Positions 7,025 to 14,654 of a DNA stretch of 23,774 nucleotides are shown here, piece after piece. Each line of letters starts with the position of its first letter. Within the stretch, counting starts at the first letter, position 1. A program made the position numbers and the translations under genes. The DNA comes from Lentisphaeria bacterium UBA7640 (GTDB lineage: Bacteria > Verrucomicrobiota > Lentisphaeria > Victivallales > Victivallaceae): positions 1-23,774 of the forward strand of contig DLIO01000050.1 in assembly GCA_002483765.1 (NCBI GenBank), given 5' to 3'. The notes under the pieces are model-generated. The model had not been told where the DNA came from, did not search any database, and worked only from the letters and a program-made list of their open reading frames with translations.

Positions 7025-8020
7025 ATGTCGATAAAAACAATGTTTTTAAGTAGTGCATTGGTGTTGGTGACCGTGCTTTTATCCGGTTGCACCAATATTG
7101 CCAGATTTGATTACACGGATGCGCCCGGCCCAATGGTTCAATTTCCTGAAGCTCGCGAAAGAAAAAGTATTGCAGTGATGCCGTTTCTTGACCAGCGTGG
7201 CATGGAAATAATTAATTTAGGCGATCGTCCACAACATATTTATAGCGACAGCGGTTCATTGTATTGGGGATTGCTACCGCTCTTCCCATTCGGGTTTGTC
7301 CAGAAAAAACTACCAGAGCAAAGTAATGACTTTGTTTCGCTAGGATATTTTGACTTTGACCCGGCAAATGACTTGGCGGCGGCCTCTATTGAAAGTTTGA
7401 AATATTCCAATCTATTCAGTTGGGTTGGAAAAGCCAATTCTCTAAAACAAGCCGAAACCGATTATATTTGGCAAGGTACGATTACTGATTTGGGTTATCG
7501 CGGAAAGCTGTTTTCATACTGTATCACCTATTTTTTATCTCCAGCATTGTGGATAATTGGTGCTCCAAGTGGAGTTTCTCATAATCAGCTAGGAGTTGAT
7601 TTCGCATTGGTCGAACGCGCCACCGGAGAAACCGTTTGGAAACACAGTTATCATGGCAATGATTACATTATGCATTGGATTTATGCTCGCGTCGGTGATG
7701 ATACCAGTTTATATGCCGCTCTAATGAAACAAGCTATGAATCAAGCGCTGTATAACCTAAGCAAAACAGATCTAAATAAAAGAACTGAAGCAGATATAAA
7801 CAATAAAATTATTTCCAGAGAGGAAGCAATATCAATCGCATTAAAGGCGAACATAATGAAATATGATAAATCGGGGAATATTGAGGTTTTGTTGAAAGAG
7901 GGAATTTATACTGTTATTTTACCAGTCAACTTACCGCCCAATAGTGTAGGACCCGATTTTGCTGCCAAAGTTGAAATAGACGCAGAATCTGGTAAGGTTT
8001 TATCACTAATCGGAAGTTGA
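7025..8020 (+). CDS. Lipoprotein with C-terminal PepSY-like domain
   Basis: Last gene of the operon, 68 bases after lpoB, with AAGGAG eight bases before the ATG. Lipobox LLSGC gives Cys22. Residues about 46-250 form a TolB-N/LpoB-like domain: strand SIAVMPFLDQRG, a proline/aromatic insertion (YWGLLPLFPFGF), helix ASIESLKYSNLF, strand DYIWQGTITDLGYRG, a hydrophobic stretch SYCITYFLSPALWIIG near 164-179, then GVDFALVERATGETVWKHSY. Residues about 263-331 look like a PepSY domain (SREEAISIALKA, then VEIDAESGKVLSLIG), a small fold found in protease inhibitors and envelope proteins. The combination is unusual. The hydrophobic stretch could be a membrane-contacting hairpin. Function is unknown; the shared fold with LpoB suggests it works with the same machinery. 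Confidence 0.72.
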   Translation: MSIKTMFLSSALVLVTVLLSGCTNIARFDYTDAPGPMVQFPEARERKSIAVMPFLDQRGMEIINLGDRPQHIYSDSGSLYWGLLPLFPFGFVQKKLPEQSNDFVSLGYFDFDPANDLAAASIESLKYSNLFSWVGKANSLKQAETDYIWQGTITDLGYRGKLFSYCITYFLSPALWIIGAPSGVSHNQLGVDFALVERATGETVWKHSYHGNDYIMHWIYARVGDDTSLYAALMKQAMNQALYNLSKTDLNKRTEADINNKIISREEAISIALKANIMKYDKSGNIEVLLKEGIYTVILPVNLPPNSVGPDFAAKVEIDAESGKVLSLIGS

Positions 8021-8123
8021 TTTTAATGGAATCCATTATTAGAATTTCTGTCAAGCATTCCACAATCTGAACGTAGAGATACGAAGCTCTGAAGTCCCAA
8101 CGACTCTCTGTAAGTGCGGTATA

Positions 8124-8154
8124 AATTCGCGCGCGCATTATGCGCGCGTGAATT
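8124..8154. repeat. CG-rich palindrome, copy 3 (possible bidirectional terminator)
   Basis: Arms AATTCGCGCGCGCAT (8124-8138) and ATGCGCGCGTGAATT (8140-8154) pair with one G-T wobble around a single T. The copy is the main structure in the 185-base gap between convergent genes, so it could terminate transcription from both sides. It lacks a long T-run, which weakens that reading. The rest of the gap contains no recognisable gene. Confidence 0.9.
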
Positions 8155-8205
8155 GTGATCAATAATTACGAAGAATTCGCAGAGTTAAAACTAACTTCTA
8201 ATCTG

Positions 8206-10701
8206 TTAGCGATTGGTAATTTCTTTAGCTAGGAATTCACAGATTGTTGGGATCTGTTTTATTGGCAATATTTCGCGATAGCTTGGGTTGGCGTTATCAT
8301 ATTGATAAAATTCTGGAGTAGTTTCGTCTTGACGCAGTCGGAAATTCAGATTGATCATTTTTAAACCAAAGTCACGGGCGAGTCGGCGCAATTCAACTAT
8401 TAAACTATCTTCAGCTTGGAGATTATCCTCTTGAGGAATTGGCGTGGCTAGATATATAGTTTTAATTTTTTGATTTTCACGCAATGCTTGAATGACTGCT
8501 GATAGATGACGGATTTGGCTACGTAGCGGAACGCGATTGCGTAGGTCGAATGCTGACGGAATTACCAAAGCAGTGTTGCAGCTGGATTCTTTGATGGCGG
8601 GTAGCAGTTCGGGCAAAGATTCACGCATCGGGATTAATGAATATTCAGATTGCCATGGCAAGAATTGGGTCTGGATATTTTTGTCTGAAAGCGTTGCAGT
8701 CAGCGCGCTGCTGAAAGAACCAAAATCGTCAGCGACAACCAGCATGTGGTTTGGAGCGATAATCTGATCACGAAGTAATAGTGGCAATTCCCATCTGCGC
8801 AATTCAGCCAGAGTTGGGCGATGTAATACCGGAATAATCTGTGCGCCGTTAGCATCATAAAATTTGCCATCTGAATCGTACGTTAATTTGGGCAACTCTG
8901 CTAAAGGGATAAAGCGAATGATTTTTTCAGAAAAAACTAATCCCGGCATTTTCATTTTCAGTGATACGTTCAGCGATGAACGCAGTTCCGAACCATTAAG
9001 ACGGATAGCATATTTATAAAAACCGTCTTGAGCAAAACGGTCTTCCGTTACCGTTTTCTTTGCCTGAATAACGAAAGTCTTGATTCCATTAGAGAACATT
9101 GAGTTGGAAGCGCTCACGGAGGTCTCAAGTTGTATTGTAGTATCAATCGGCGATGCGGAGATGGCTTCAATGAACATCTCTTGAGTTTCATCGTCAAAAA
9201 CGAAATCAGGCGTGTGCAACTGCATTCGCAAAGCTCCAGCATGTAAATATGATTCTGCATTGTAACGATTCCCGAGCCAAAATAGTTGGGTTGGTTCGTA
9301 GTTTTCTCCGCTCGCTCCAAATTTAGCGTCAGGATTACAGATCATGGTTGCGCTTGAACCGGAGGCAACGGGTGCGCCATCCAAAAACCAAATTAACTCT
9401 GTCCCTTCAGGAATTGCTTGAACCTCAATTAAGTTCAGTTTTTTCAGTTTTTCAGTAAAAATATCAGTGGAGCTTACGCGACGCATCAAAGGTAAGTTTT
9501 TACCGTCGCGATTTTGCAGAGCGCTTGGAATATTTGGCCAGCCGGGAGCGAAGTTTTTGCTCGAAAGGATTGTGGTTGTTTTGTCTCCAGGCTTCTTCCA
9601 GCTTACAACTAGATCGCCGGGGCGATTATCGCGATGAAACTGAAGTTTCAGTTTTCGCAAACCTGATTCAAGTTTTATCTTGGTTGGATTTTCGCTTTGG
9701 TACTCGCAGTAGTTGGTGATGAGCGTTTTACCGTCAACTTCGAGAATCGCCCCCGCTCCAGCTCCGGTTTCTGTTTTGAACGAAAATTCATATTCTCCGG
9801 TTTGCGGAACAACCAATTGAATATCGAAAATTATTCCAAAGTTGCGACGTGAATCAAACGAATCAGTGGTGATTTGCAAGGAATTTAGGTTACCTTCAAA
9901 AAACGACTTCATTGGCCGTTTGGAAGTGAATTTGAAGATTGATTGAAAATCTTTAAGAGGTCTAATAAGCGAAAGGGCTGGTAGTTTTTCCGAGTTATTG
10001 TAAGTTAGCAAGTAGTTTTGATGAATCATCCGCCATGCCCATTCGAGCCGGATTGAGGCGGTATAATACGGATTGACATAGGATGTCGCCATCTCCTGGG
10101 TGGTAAACCAGGTGACACGGCGCGAGTAATCACGGAAACGCCAACAAAGGAAATCTTCATTATCAAAAGGCTTGCTCCAGTCGGAAGGGAGTTTGATTTT
10201 GTATGGGTTTCGTAAAAAATTACTGGCGAAATAGTTTAAAAACCAGCGCGAACGTGCCTGAAACCGCCGTTCCAACACGAGCATTTGATTTTTCAGCCAT
10301 TCCTGCACGGTCATGTGGTTGTGCCAGCGCGCAAACGCAGCTCCGTAAAGCCGATGGTCGGCTGGAATTGAACCGTGTTTTTTATCCCATTGATCTACCG
10401 GCGAAACTTCGGGTAAACCGAAATAGATGAAGCGTTCGGTGGACTGTGGCGCTGGAGCGATTATTAGTCCCAGCGTTTGATGAAGAAAAAACGGTATTTT
10501 CGTGCCATCACTGGTCCGAACATCAATCCCGTTACTCAACAGTATTGGCAATGCGTACAAGTTGAAATCTAAATAACCGATATCGTTTGGCCGGGAAGAT
10601 GAAACAGAAAGACGATATTGAGCATCTGGAACCTGCCACGAAGTGGCTGAGTTTACCCAAACTGCATTCAGTAGTATAATGAGTGAAATCAGTAATTTCA
10701 T
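8206..10701 (-). CDS. Secreted multidomain protein, PA14-like domain and degenerate SGNH-like C-terminus
   Basis: Second gene of the minus-strand pair; its ATG overlaps the TGA of the glycoside hydrolase gene by four bases (ATGA), so the two are translationally coupled. Residues 1-19 are a signal peptide. About 20-100 form a beta-sandwich resembling DUF2341-type carbohydrate-associated domains (YLDFNLYALPILLSNGIDV, then IPFFLH). About 265-385 resemble a PA14 carbohydrate-binding domain (LVVPQTGEYEFSFKT, ILEVDGKTLI, LQFHRDNRPGDLVVSW). The last 150 residues or so have the alternating strand-helix look of an SGNH hydrolase (MLVVADDFGSFSSALTATL, TALVIPSAFDLRN, IKTIYLATPIPQED), but the Gly-Asp-Ser motif and C-terminal Asp-x-x-His are not visible, so catalysis is doubtful. 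No precise family was recognised. It probably binds or processes the glycan attacked by its partner enzyme. Confidence 0.7.
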   Translation of the reverse strand: MKLLISLIILLNAVWVNSATSWQVPDAQYRLSVSSSRPNDIGYLDFNLYALPILLSNGIDVRTSDGTKIPFFLHQTLGLIIAPAPQSTERFIYFGLPEVSPVDQWDKKHGSIPADHRLYGAAFARWHNHMTVQEWLKNQMLVLERRFQARSRWFLNYFASNFLRNPYKIKLPSDWSKPFDNEDFLCWRFRDYSRRVTWFTTQEMATSYVNPYYTASIRLEWAWRMIHQNYLLTYNNSEKLPALSLIRPLKDFQSIFKFTSKRPMKSFFEGNLNSLQITTDSFDSRRNFGIIFDIQLVVPQTGEYEFSFKTETGAGAGAILEVDGKTLITNYCEYQSENPTKIKLESGLRKLKLQFHRDNRPGDLVVSWKKPGDKTTTILSSKNFAPGWPNIPSALQNRDGKNLPLMRRVSSTDIFTEKLKKLNLIEVQAIPEGTELIWFLDGAPVASGSSATMICNPDAKFGASGENYEPTQLFWLGNRYNAESYLHAGALRMQLHTPDFVFDDETQEMFIEAISASPIDTTIQLETSVSASNSMFSNGIKTFVIQAKKTVTEDRFAQDGFYKYAIRLNGSELRSSLNVSLKMKMPGLVFSEKIIRFIPLAELPKLTYDSDGKFYDANGAQIIPVLHRPTLAELRRWELPLLLRDQIIAPNHMLVVADDFGSFSSALTATLSDKNIQTQFLPWQSEYSLIPMRESLPELLPAIKESSCNTALVIPSAFDLRNRVPLRSQIRHLSAVIQALRENQKIKTIYLATPIPQEDNLQAEDSLIVELRRLARDFGLKMINLNFRLRQDETTPEFYQYDNANPSYREILPIKQIPTICEFLAKEITNR

Positions 10702-13142
10702 GGCTTAACACGCTCCATCTTGAACGCGATATCGATTTTAAACGCTGGTACGGGCAGTAGTTTTAACGCTGTGGATTTTTCGACAATAATTTCAGTTTCG
10801 CTAATCGTGTTATTGGTGATGGTGTCATAAAAAGTCAAACGGTAAACGCCGGGTTGCAATGCTGGATCAAGCTGGATAACATAGTTTTCAAAAAAATTGA
10901 GAGCTTGGTTAGGCATTGGATATGCGTTCATAAATTCACGACAGAAGATCCAACCTGCCCAAAAGTCTTGACGAACCATCGATAAACCTTGGATTACGTA
11001 ATTAAGTCCGACAGGGAAACCAGTACTATTATAAACAGGATCAAGATGACAATTATTTGAGGTGCCGTTAAGGAAAAGATTCCGAGCCGTTCTTCCTGGC
11101 GCAGAGATTGGTCGATTGCTCCAGTCACGACGCAGACCAACCTGAAGCGTGCGGTATTGATAATTGTCACGCAGCTCTATTCCATGAATAAAATCGACAA
11201 AACCACGATAATGCGGATAGTAGTTGTTGATATGCACGAAATCATGCCACCAGGTGAATGGCACGGCGCTTTGACGGAGAAACAGCGCTAGCCAAGCCGC
11301 GGAATGTAGATCGGCGAGCCGATAGGCATGTTGGTCATCGCCTGAACTTCGTCCACCATATTCAGTAATGATGACTGGACGATCAAAATATGCGGTTTCG
11401 CCGGCATGACTAATCATCAGGTCAACGAAGTGAAGCTTATTAGCATCACGGTAAGCATCGCCAACGACGTAATCCAATTCATCGAGTTCCATTAAACGAT
11501 GCCAGCGCAGCAGACGTTTATAATCGCCACAATAATGAGTGGTTAGCAGGTGTTTACCTTGATTCATGGCGCGGAATTCGCGAGCAACTTCACGGTGCCA
11601 GTCGAGGATAATGTTATTATCATACATTTCAGTAAATTTCGGCACTAAATCAATCTCACTCCAGAACTCAACTCCCACAATAGCGGGTTCAGCGCCCCAG
11701 CGAGCGGCAATATAACGGTTACGTTGGCGGTTAAATTTACGAGCACGCTGATCATTGAACATCTCTTCAGAGTTTTCAAGAAATGAACCGTTGGCAACTT
11801 TAAAAGGATTGGAACTATTGAACGGGTTATCAAACCATTCCAAAGTGGTATTTTTAGTGTGATTATCGAGAGTTAAATGAACATAAATTCCTTTTTTTCT
11901 AGCGTTCTGTAGAACATGATCAAGGCGAGCCGCGTTGCATAAATTATAGCGACCAAGACCATGATAATTGGCGCGACTGCTGTTCCATTCAATGGCAAAA
12001 CTCCACGCCGCCATCCATATTTCAACTGCGTTTATCCCGGCTTGGGCCATCGCTTCGAAGTATTCATCGTAATCATAGGTCCCCTGATCAGGCAGATGTC
12101 CAAATTTGAAGTCAGATTCGCTACGCAGATCGACGTTGGTATGAATATTGATGCCGACTGGGAAAAAATGTTTTCCATTGGAAAATTCCAGCCAGCGCGA
12201 ATCTTCAGGATCGCGTCGTACAAAACCGTCGTTTGGAGATTCGGAGACAATAGTTTGGCGCCATGGCGTAGCTGCGGATTCGGCGGTCGCAGTGGAAGCA
12301 TCTTTCATAACAATACGAAACTGATACGCGCCGGGTTTTTCAGGAGTAAAACGAAATGCCCAGTAAGGACGCCCTACTGGCGTATTGAGTTCTTTGGTGA
12401 AATGACGGCGACGCGCATAATCGATAGTGAAAAATGCAGGGAAACGTTCAATCCGTCCGTCGGGATGGCAAACTTCGTAATCAACCATGATCTCATCTGG
12501 ATCGAAAGGATTACAGTACTCGCGAGACAATTCAAATGTGCTCTGCAATACATTAGCGCAATCAGTTTTGCCCTGTAATTTCCAATTAATGACAGCGAGT
12601 GGAGTTGGTGAGCGTTTACCGCCGGTAGCAATCGGGCGACAGTATAGCTTGTATTGACCATTAATGCCGTAGAATGAAAATCCGGCGCTTTGGCGCGACG
12701 CCGCGAAATACGAACCCCAAGCTGCTTGGTGTTCGCTTGGCATTAAAGTGGTTTCTGCAGCAGTAACATCCAATTCCAAAGTTTGCCACTCTGAGCTGGG
12801 TTTTAATTGGAATTCGCGGCTATCCTGAAACCACCAACCGTCTTTATCTTTGACAAACAAACAACCGCGCAGAGGTTCGCTAGAATTGGATTCCAAACGG
12901 TATTCAAAAATTAGTTTGCTGTGAATAAATTCATCGCGTTGGAAGCGGATAGTTTTGCGGTCTTTGGAATGATAGACCAGTGCCGAACCAGATTCTGGAA
13001 GAGTGACTTCGATTTCGTTTTGGCTGTTTGGAATAAGTTTTTGCTGCGGTTTCCCAGTAAACTCAACAAAAAAAGAATCTGCTCCGCAAAATAAAGGAAA
13101 AATCATCAGCAAAATAAGAATATATTTCATCTTAAAAGCCAT
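10698..13142 (-). CDS. Secreted clan GH-A glycoside hydrolase with DUF5060-like N-terminal domain
   Basis: First gene of the pair. Two in-frame starts are possible, ATG 13142 and ATG 13130; the second begins directly with the signal peptide, and neither has a strong ribosome binding site. Residue numbers here are from 13142. Signal peptide 1-20; a galactose-binding-like region at about 22-175; a DUF5060-like immunoglobulin-type domain at about 180-300; a TIM-barrel at about 315-650 beginning FFPVGINIHTN; then a C-terminal beta domain. The barrel carries the clan GH-A pair: Glu496 in VEFWSEID as presumed acid/base and Glu594 in VIITEYGG as presumed nucleophile. The residue before the acid/base is Ser, where most GH-A enzymes have Asn. 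Aromatic residues (WWHD at 631-634) line the barrel end. Retaining endo- or exo-glycosidase activity is likely; the substrate cannot be read from sequence. Confidence 0.82.
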   Translation of the reverse strand: MAFKMKYILILLMIFPLFCGADSFFVEFTGKPQQKLIPNSQNEIEVTLPESGSALVYHSKDRKTIRFQRDEFIHSKLIFEYRLESNSSEPLRGCLFVKDKDGWWFQDSREFQLKPSSEWQTLELDVTAAETTLMPSEHQAAWGSYFAASRQSAGFSFYGINGQYKLYCRPIATGGKRSPTPLAVINWKLQGKTDCANVLQSTFELSREYCNPFDPDEIMVDYEVCHPDGRIERFPAFFTIDYARRRHFTKELNTPVGRPYWAFRFTPEKPGAYQFRIVMKDASTATAESAATPWRQTIVSESPNDGFVRRDPEDSRWLEFSNGKHFFPVGINIHTNVDLRSESDFKFGHLPDQGTYDYDEYFEAMAQAGINAVEIWMAAWSFAIEWNSSRANYHGLGRYNLCNAARLDHVLQNARKKGIYVHLTLDNHTKNTTLEWFDNPFNSSNPFKVANGSFLENSEEMFNDQRARKFNRQRNRYIAARWGAEPAIVGVEFWSEIDLVPKFTEMYDNNIILDWHREVAREFRAMNQGKHLLTTHYCGDYKRLLRWHRLMELDELDYVVGDAYRDANKLHFVDLMISHAGETAYFDRPVIITEYGGRSSGDDQHAYRLADLHSAAWLALFLRQSAVPFTWWHDFVHINNYYPHYRGFVDFIHGIELRDNYQYRTLQVGLRRDWSNRPISAPGRTARNLFLNGTSNNCHLDPVYNSTGFPVGLNYVIQGLSMVRQDFWAGWIFCREFMNAYPMPNQALNFFENYVIQLDPALQPGVYRLTFYDTITNNTISETEIIVEKSTALKLLPVPAFKIDIAFKMERVKP

Positions 13143-13145
13143 TTA

Positions 13146-13157
13146 GAAGTTAACTTC
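13146..13157. promoter_or_regulatory. 12-base perfect palindrome upstream of the glycoside hydrolase gene
   Basis: GAAGTTAACTTC is fully self-complementary and sits three bases upstream of the first possible ATG of the minus-strand hydrolase gene, where a ribosome binding site would be expected. It could be an operator half-site pair. This is a position-based inference only. Confidence 0.3.
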
Positions 13158-13172
13158 ATTTTTTATAATTCT

Positions 13173-13212
13173 GTGAAAAAGTTTCCATACTCGTAATCTG
13201 TATAGAAACTTT
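13173..13212 (-). terminator. Intrinsic terminator of the TIGR04073-like gene
   Basis: Read on the minus strand, AAAGTTTCTATAC pairs with GTATGGAAACTTT across a 9-base loop with one mismatch, and the stem runs into five Ts. It begins 20 bases after the stop of the TIGR04073-like gene, so that gene is probably monocistronic and the hydrolase pair has its own promoter. Confidence 0.72.
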
Positions 13213-13232
13213 ATTGGTTTAATTCAGCGGTT

Positions 13233-13682
13233 TCAGTCTTGACGTAATCTGGGCGTTTTATACTGCAATTTTGGCTCAGGAAGCCATGGTGATTGCCAAA
13301 CAAATTCAGCAAAACGCGGTTCAAAAATATTGCCCGGCTCAAAGCCTACAAAGAGCAGATCAGTAACACCGGTGAAAGCTCTTACTGCAGTCAATCCAGT
13401 ACCTTCAACGGCACCAGCAACAAAACCCCAAAACGGCGCTTCAGCATTACGATAAATCATGCAACGAAAAACCTCCAACCAGCAGGTGGCGGCGTTAGTC
13501 AGGCCGCGCCCCATATTGTAGAAATTGTTATTATTGCTATTTTGTGGTTCTTCGATTTCTTGGACGATAATCATTGATTCGTTATCAGCCGATTCAGTAT
13601 CCATTGTTTGAGCATTAAGCGCTGCGGAACCTAAAAACGTAGTTAATGCGACGATAGAGAAAATTTTCGAGAGTTTTTTCAT
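13233..13682 (-). CDS. Exported TIGR04073-family-like protein
   Basis: A small exported protein of 149 residues. AAGGA lies about six bases before the ATG. Residues 1-24 are a signal peptide (cleavage near LNA-QT), followed by an acidic, Asn-rich linker (26-53). The conserved part, 55-138, has MGRGLTNAATCWLEVFRC (57-74), a Gly-rich segment (GFVAGAVEGTGLTAVRAFTGVTDLL, starting at 86) and an aromatic/proline tail (VWQSPWLPEPKLQY). That order of R-G-x-x-N, W-L-E, G-x-x-x-G-x-x-x-x-x-x-R and closing P-E matches what I know of the TIGR04073 exosortase-associated family in Verrucomicrobia and relatives. Two hydrophobic glycine-zipper-like segments suggest membrane association. Function is unknown. 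No exosortase or PEP-CTERM gene is in the window. Confidence 0.72.
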   Translation of the reverse strand: MKKLSKIFSIVALTTFLGSAALNAQTMDTESADNESMIIVQEIEEPQNSNNNNFYNMGRGLTNAATCWLEVFRCMIYRNAEAPFWGFVAGAVEGTGLTAVRAFTGVTDLLFVGFEPGNIFEPRFAEFVWQSPWLPEPKLQYKTPRLRQD

Positions 13683-13944
13683 TTAAATCCTTGTTTTTTA
13701 AATTTAGTTTATGAATTTTTAAAATCATCACAAAACAATTTAGTTTTTTTGATAATTTTTCAAGCTCAAACAATCTAACCCTAAGCAAATATAAAGTCAA
13801 ACCTTGACCGCTAAAAAGCTGTGGTTTGTAGTTTTGTTGTTAGTAGGTTATAGTTTTTTGATATTGGTTAATACGGATAAAAACAATAAATCCGCTGGTA
13901 CCAAGATTATTAAAAAACCATCAAAAAAATAAGGAAAGATTATT

Positions 13945-14376
13945 ATGGGCGAAGAAGCAAACTGTATTTTCTGTAAAATTATTCGTGGTGAAATACCTTC
14001 AAACAAGGTTTACGAAGATGATTTAATTTATGCGTTTTTGGATATCGGTCCAATTAATCCTGGACATACATTGGTGATCCCTAAACAACACCACGTCGGC
14101 AGTTCTGAGATTGGAGAAAAGATCGCCGGTAGGATGTTTCGCGTCGGTAGCCGTATTGGCGTGGCCCTAAAGCGCGCGCTTGATTGTGATGGGTTTAACC
14201 TTCATTTAGCCGATGGGGCTTGTGCAGGGCAGGTCGTAATGCACGCTCACCTGCATGTGGTTCCGCGTGGAGCAGAAGATGGCTTCCGCTGGAACTGGCG
14301 CCAACAGCCGTATGCGTCCGATGAAGAACGCAATGAAATCAACCATAAAATCATCAGTAAATTAAAATTTGACTAA
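13945..14376 (+). CDS. HIT-family (HINT-like) nucleotide hydrolase
   Basis: A protein of 143 residues with AAGGAAAG upstream of the ATG. It has the HINT layout: Zn-ligand-type cysteines in CIFCKIIRGEIPS (Cys7, Cys10), then GPINPGHTLVIPKQHH (35-50), helix, DGFNLHLADGACAGQVVMHAH, and the histidine triad VMHAHLHVVPR with His100, His102 and His104. His102 is the expected nucleophile for hydrolysis of nucleoside phosphoramidates or AMP esters. The usual Asn in the N-G-x-x-A-G-Q motif is Asp here (Asp90), a small deviation. The protein is cytoplasmic and presumably housekeeping. It stands alone, about 280 bases before the next gene. The 260-base gap upstream (13683-13944) holds the divergent promoter region and a faint relative of the GATTAACACAGAT repeat near 13866-13880. 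Confidence 0.93.
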   Translation: MGEEANCIFCKIIRGEIPSNKVYEDDLIYAFLDIGPINPGHTLVIPKQHHVGSSEIGEKIAGRMFRVGSRIGVALKRALDCDGFNLHLADGACAGQVVMHAHLHVVPRGAEDGFRWNWRQQPYASDEERNEINHKIISKLKFD

Positions 14377-14400
14377 GAAGCGATAATAAATAATTTCACA

Positions 14401-14480
14401 TTTTAGCAATCAATGAACACCGATGTGGGAGGGGTGTGGATTTTAACTATTGAAAGCACAGAAAAACATGGAAGATAATT
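14401..14480 (+). repeat. Degenerate relative of the AACCACAGA-type intergenic repeat
   Basis: The segment contains GATTTTAACTATTG, then AGCACAGAAAAACATGGAAG, resembling the dispersed repeat at 176-216 (GATTTTAACCACAGATGGAG). It lies just upstream of CG-rich palindrome copy 4, repeating the association seen at the left end of the window. Similarity is by eye only. Confidence 0.4.
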
Positions 14481-14498
14481 GGTGTAATTCCAGTTCTC

Positions 14499-14529
14499 AA
14501 TTAGCGCGCGCATTATGCGCGCGCTAATT
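14499..14529. repeat. CG-rich palindrome, copy 4
   Basis: AATTAGCGCGCGCAT (14499-14513) and ATGCGCGCGCTAATT (14515-14529) are exact reverse complements around one T. The core is identical to copy 2 apart from the central base. It lies in the 278-base gap between two co-directional plus-strand genes, where it could end the HIT transcript. Confidence 0.93.
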
Positions 14530-14567
14530 TAATTAGTCAGTTATGGCTGTACTATCTAAGAAAAATA

Positions 14568-14598
14568 TTGCAAAAGTGAATTTTTAATGTTGTATAAT
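14568..14598 (+). promoter_or_regulatory. Putative sigma70-type promoter for the choloylglycine-hydrolase-family gene
   Basis: TTGCAA at 14568-14573 and a perfect TATAAT at 14593-14598 are separated by 19 bases, slightly long; TG directly before the -10 may compensate. It lies 57 bases upstream of the start codon and downstream of CG-rich palindrome copy 4. Confidence 0.5.
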
Positions 14599-14654
14599 AT
14601 TTGTTGAAACTGTATCGTTTAAAAGTCTACTAAATAACCAAAAGGAATTTTGCT

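Noticed and set aside
11961..12578. 205-codon plus-strand open frame
   Set aside because: It is antisense to the glycoside hydrolase gene, which has clear domain content; no signal or family features in the antisense product.
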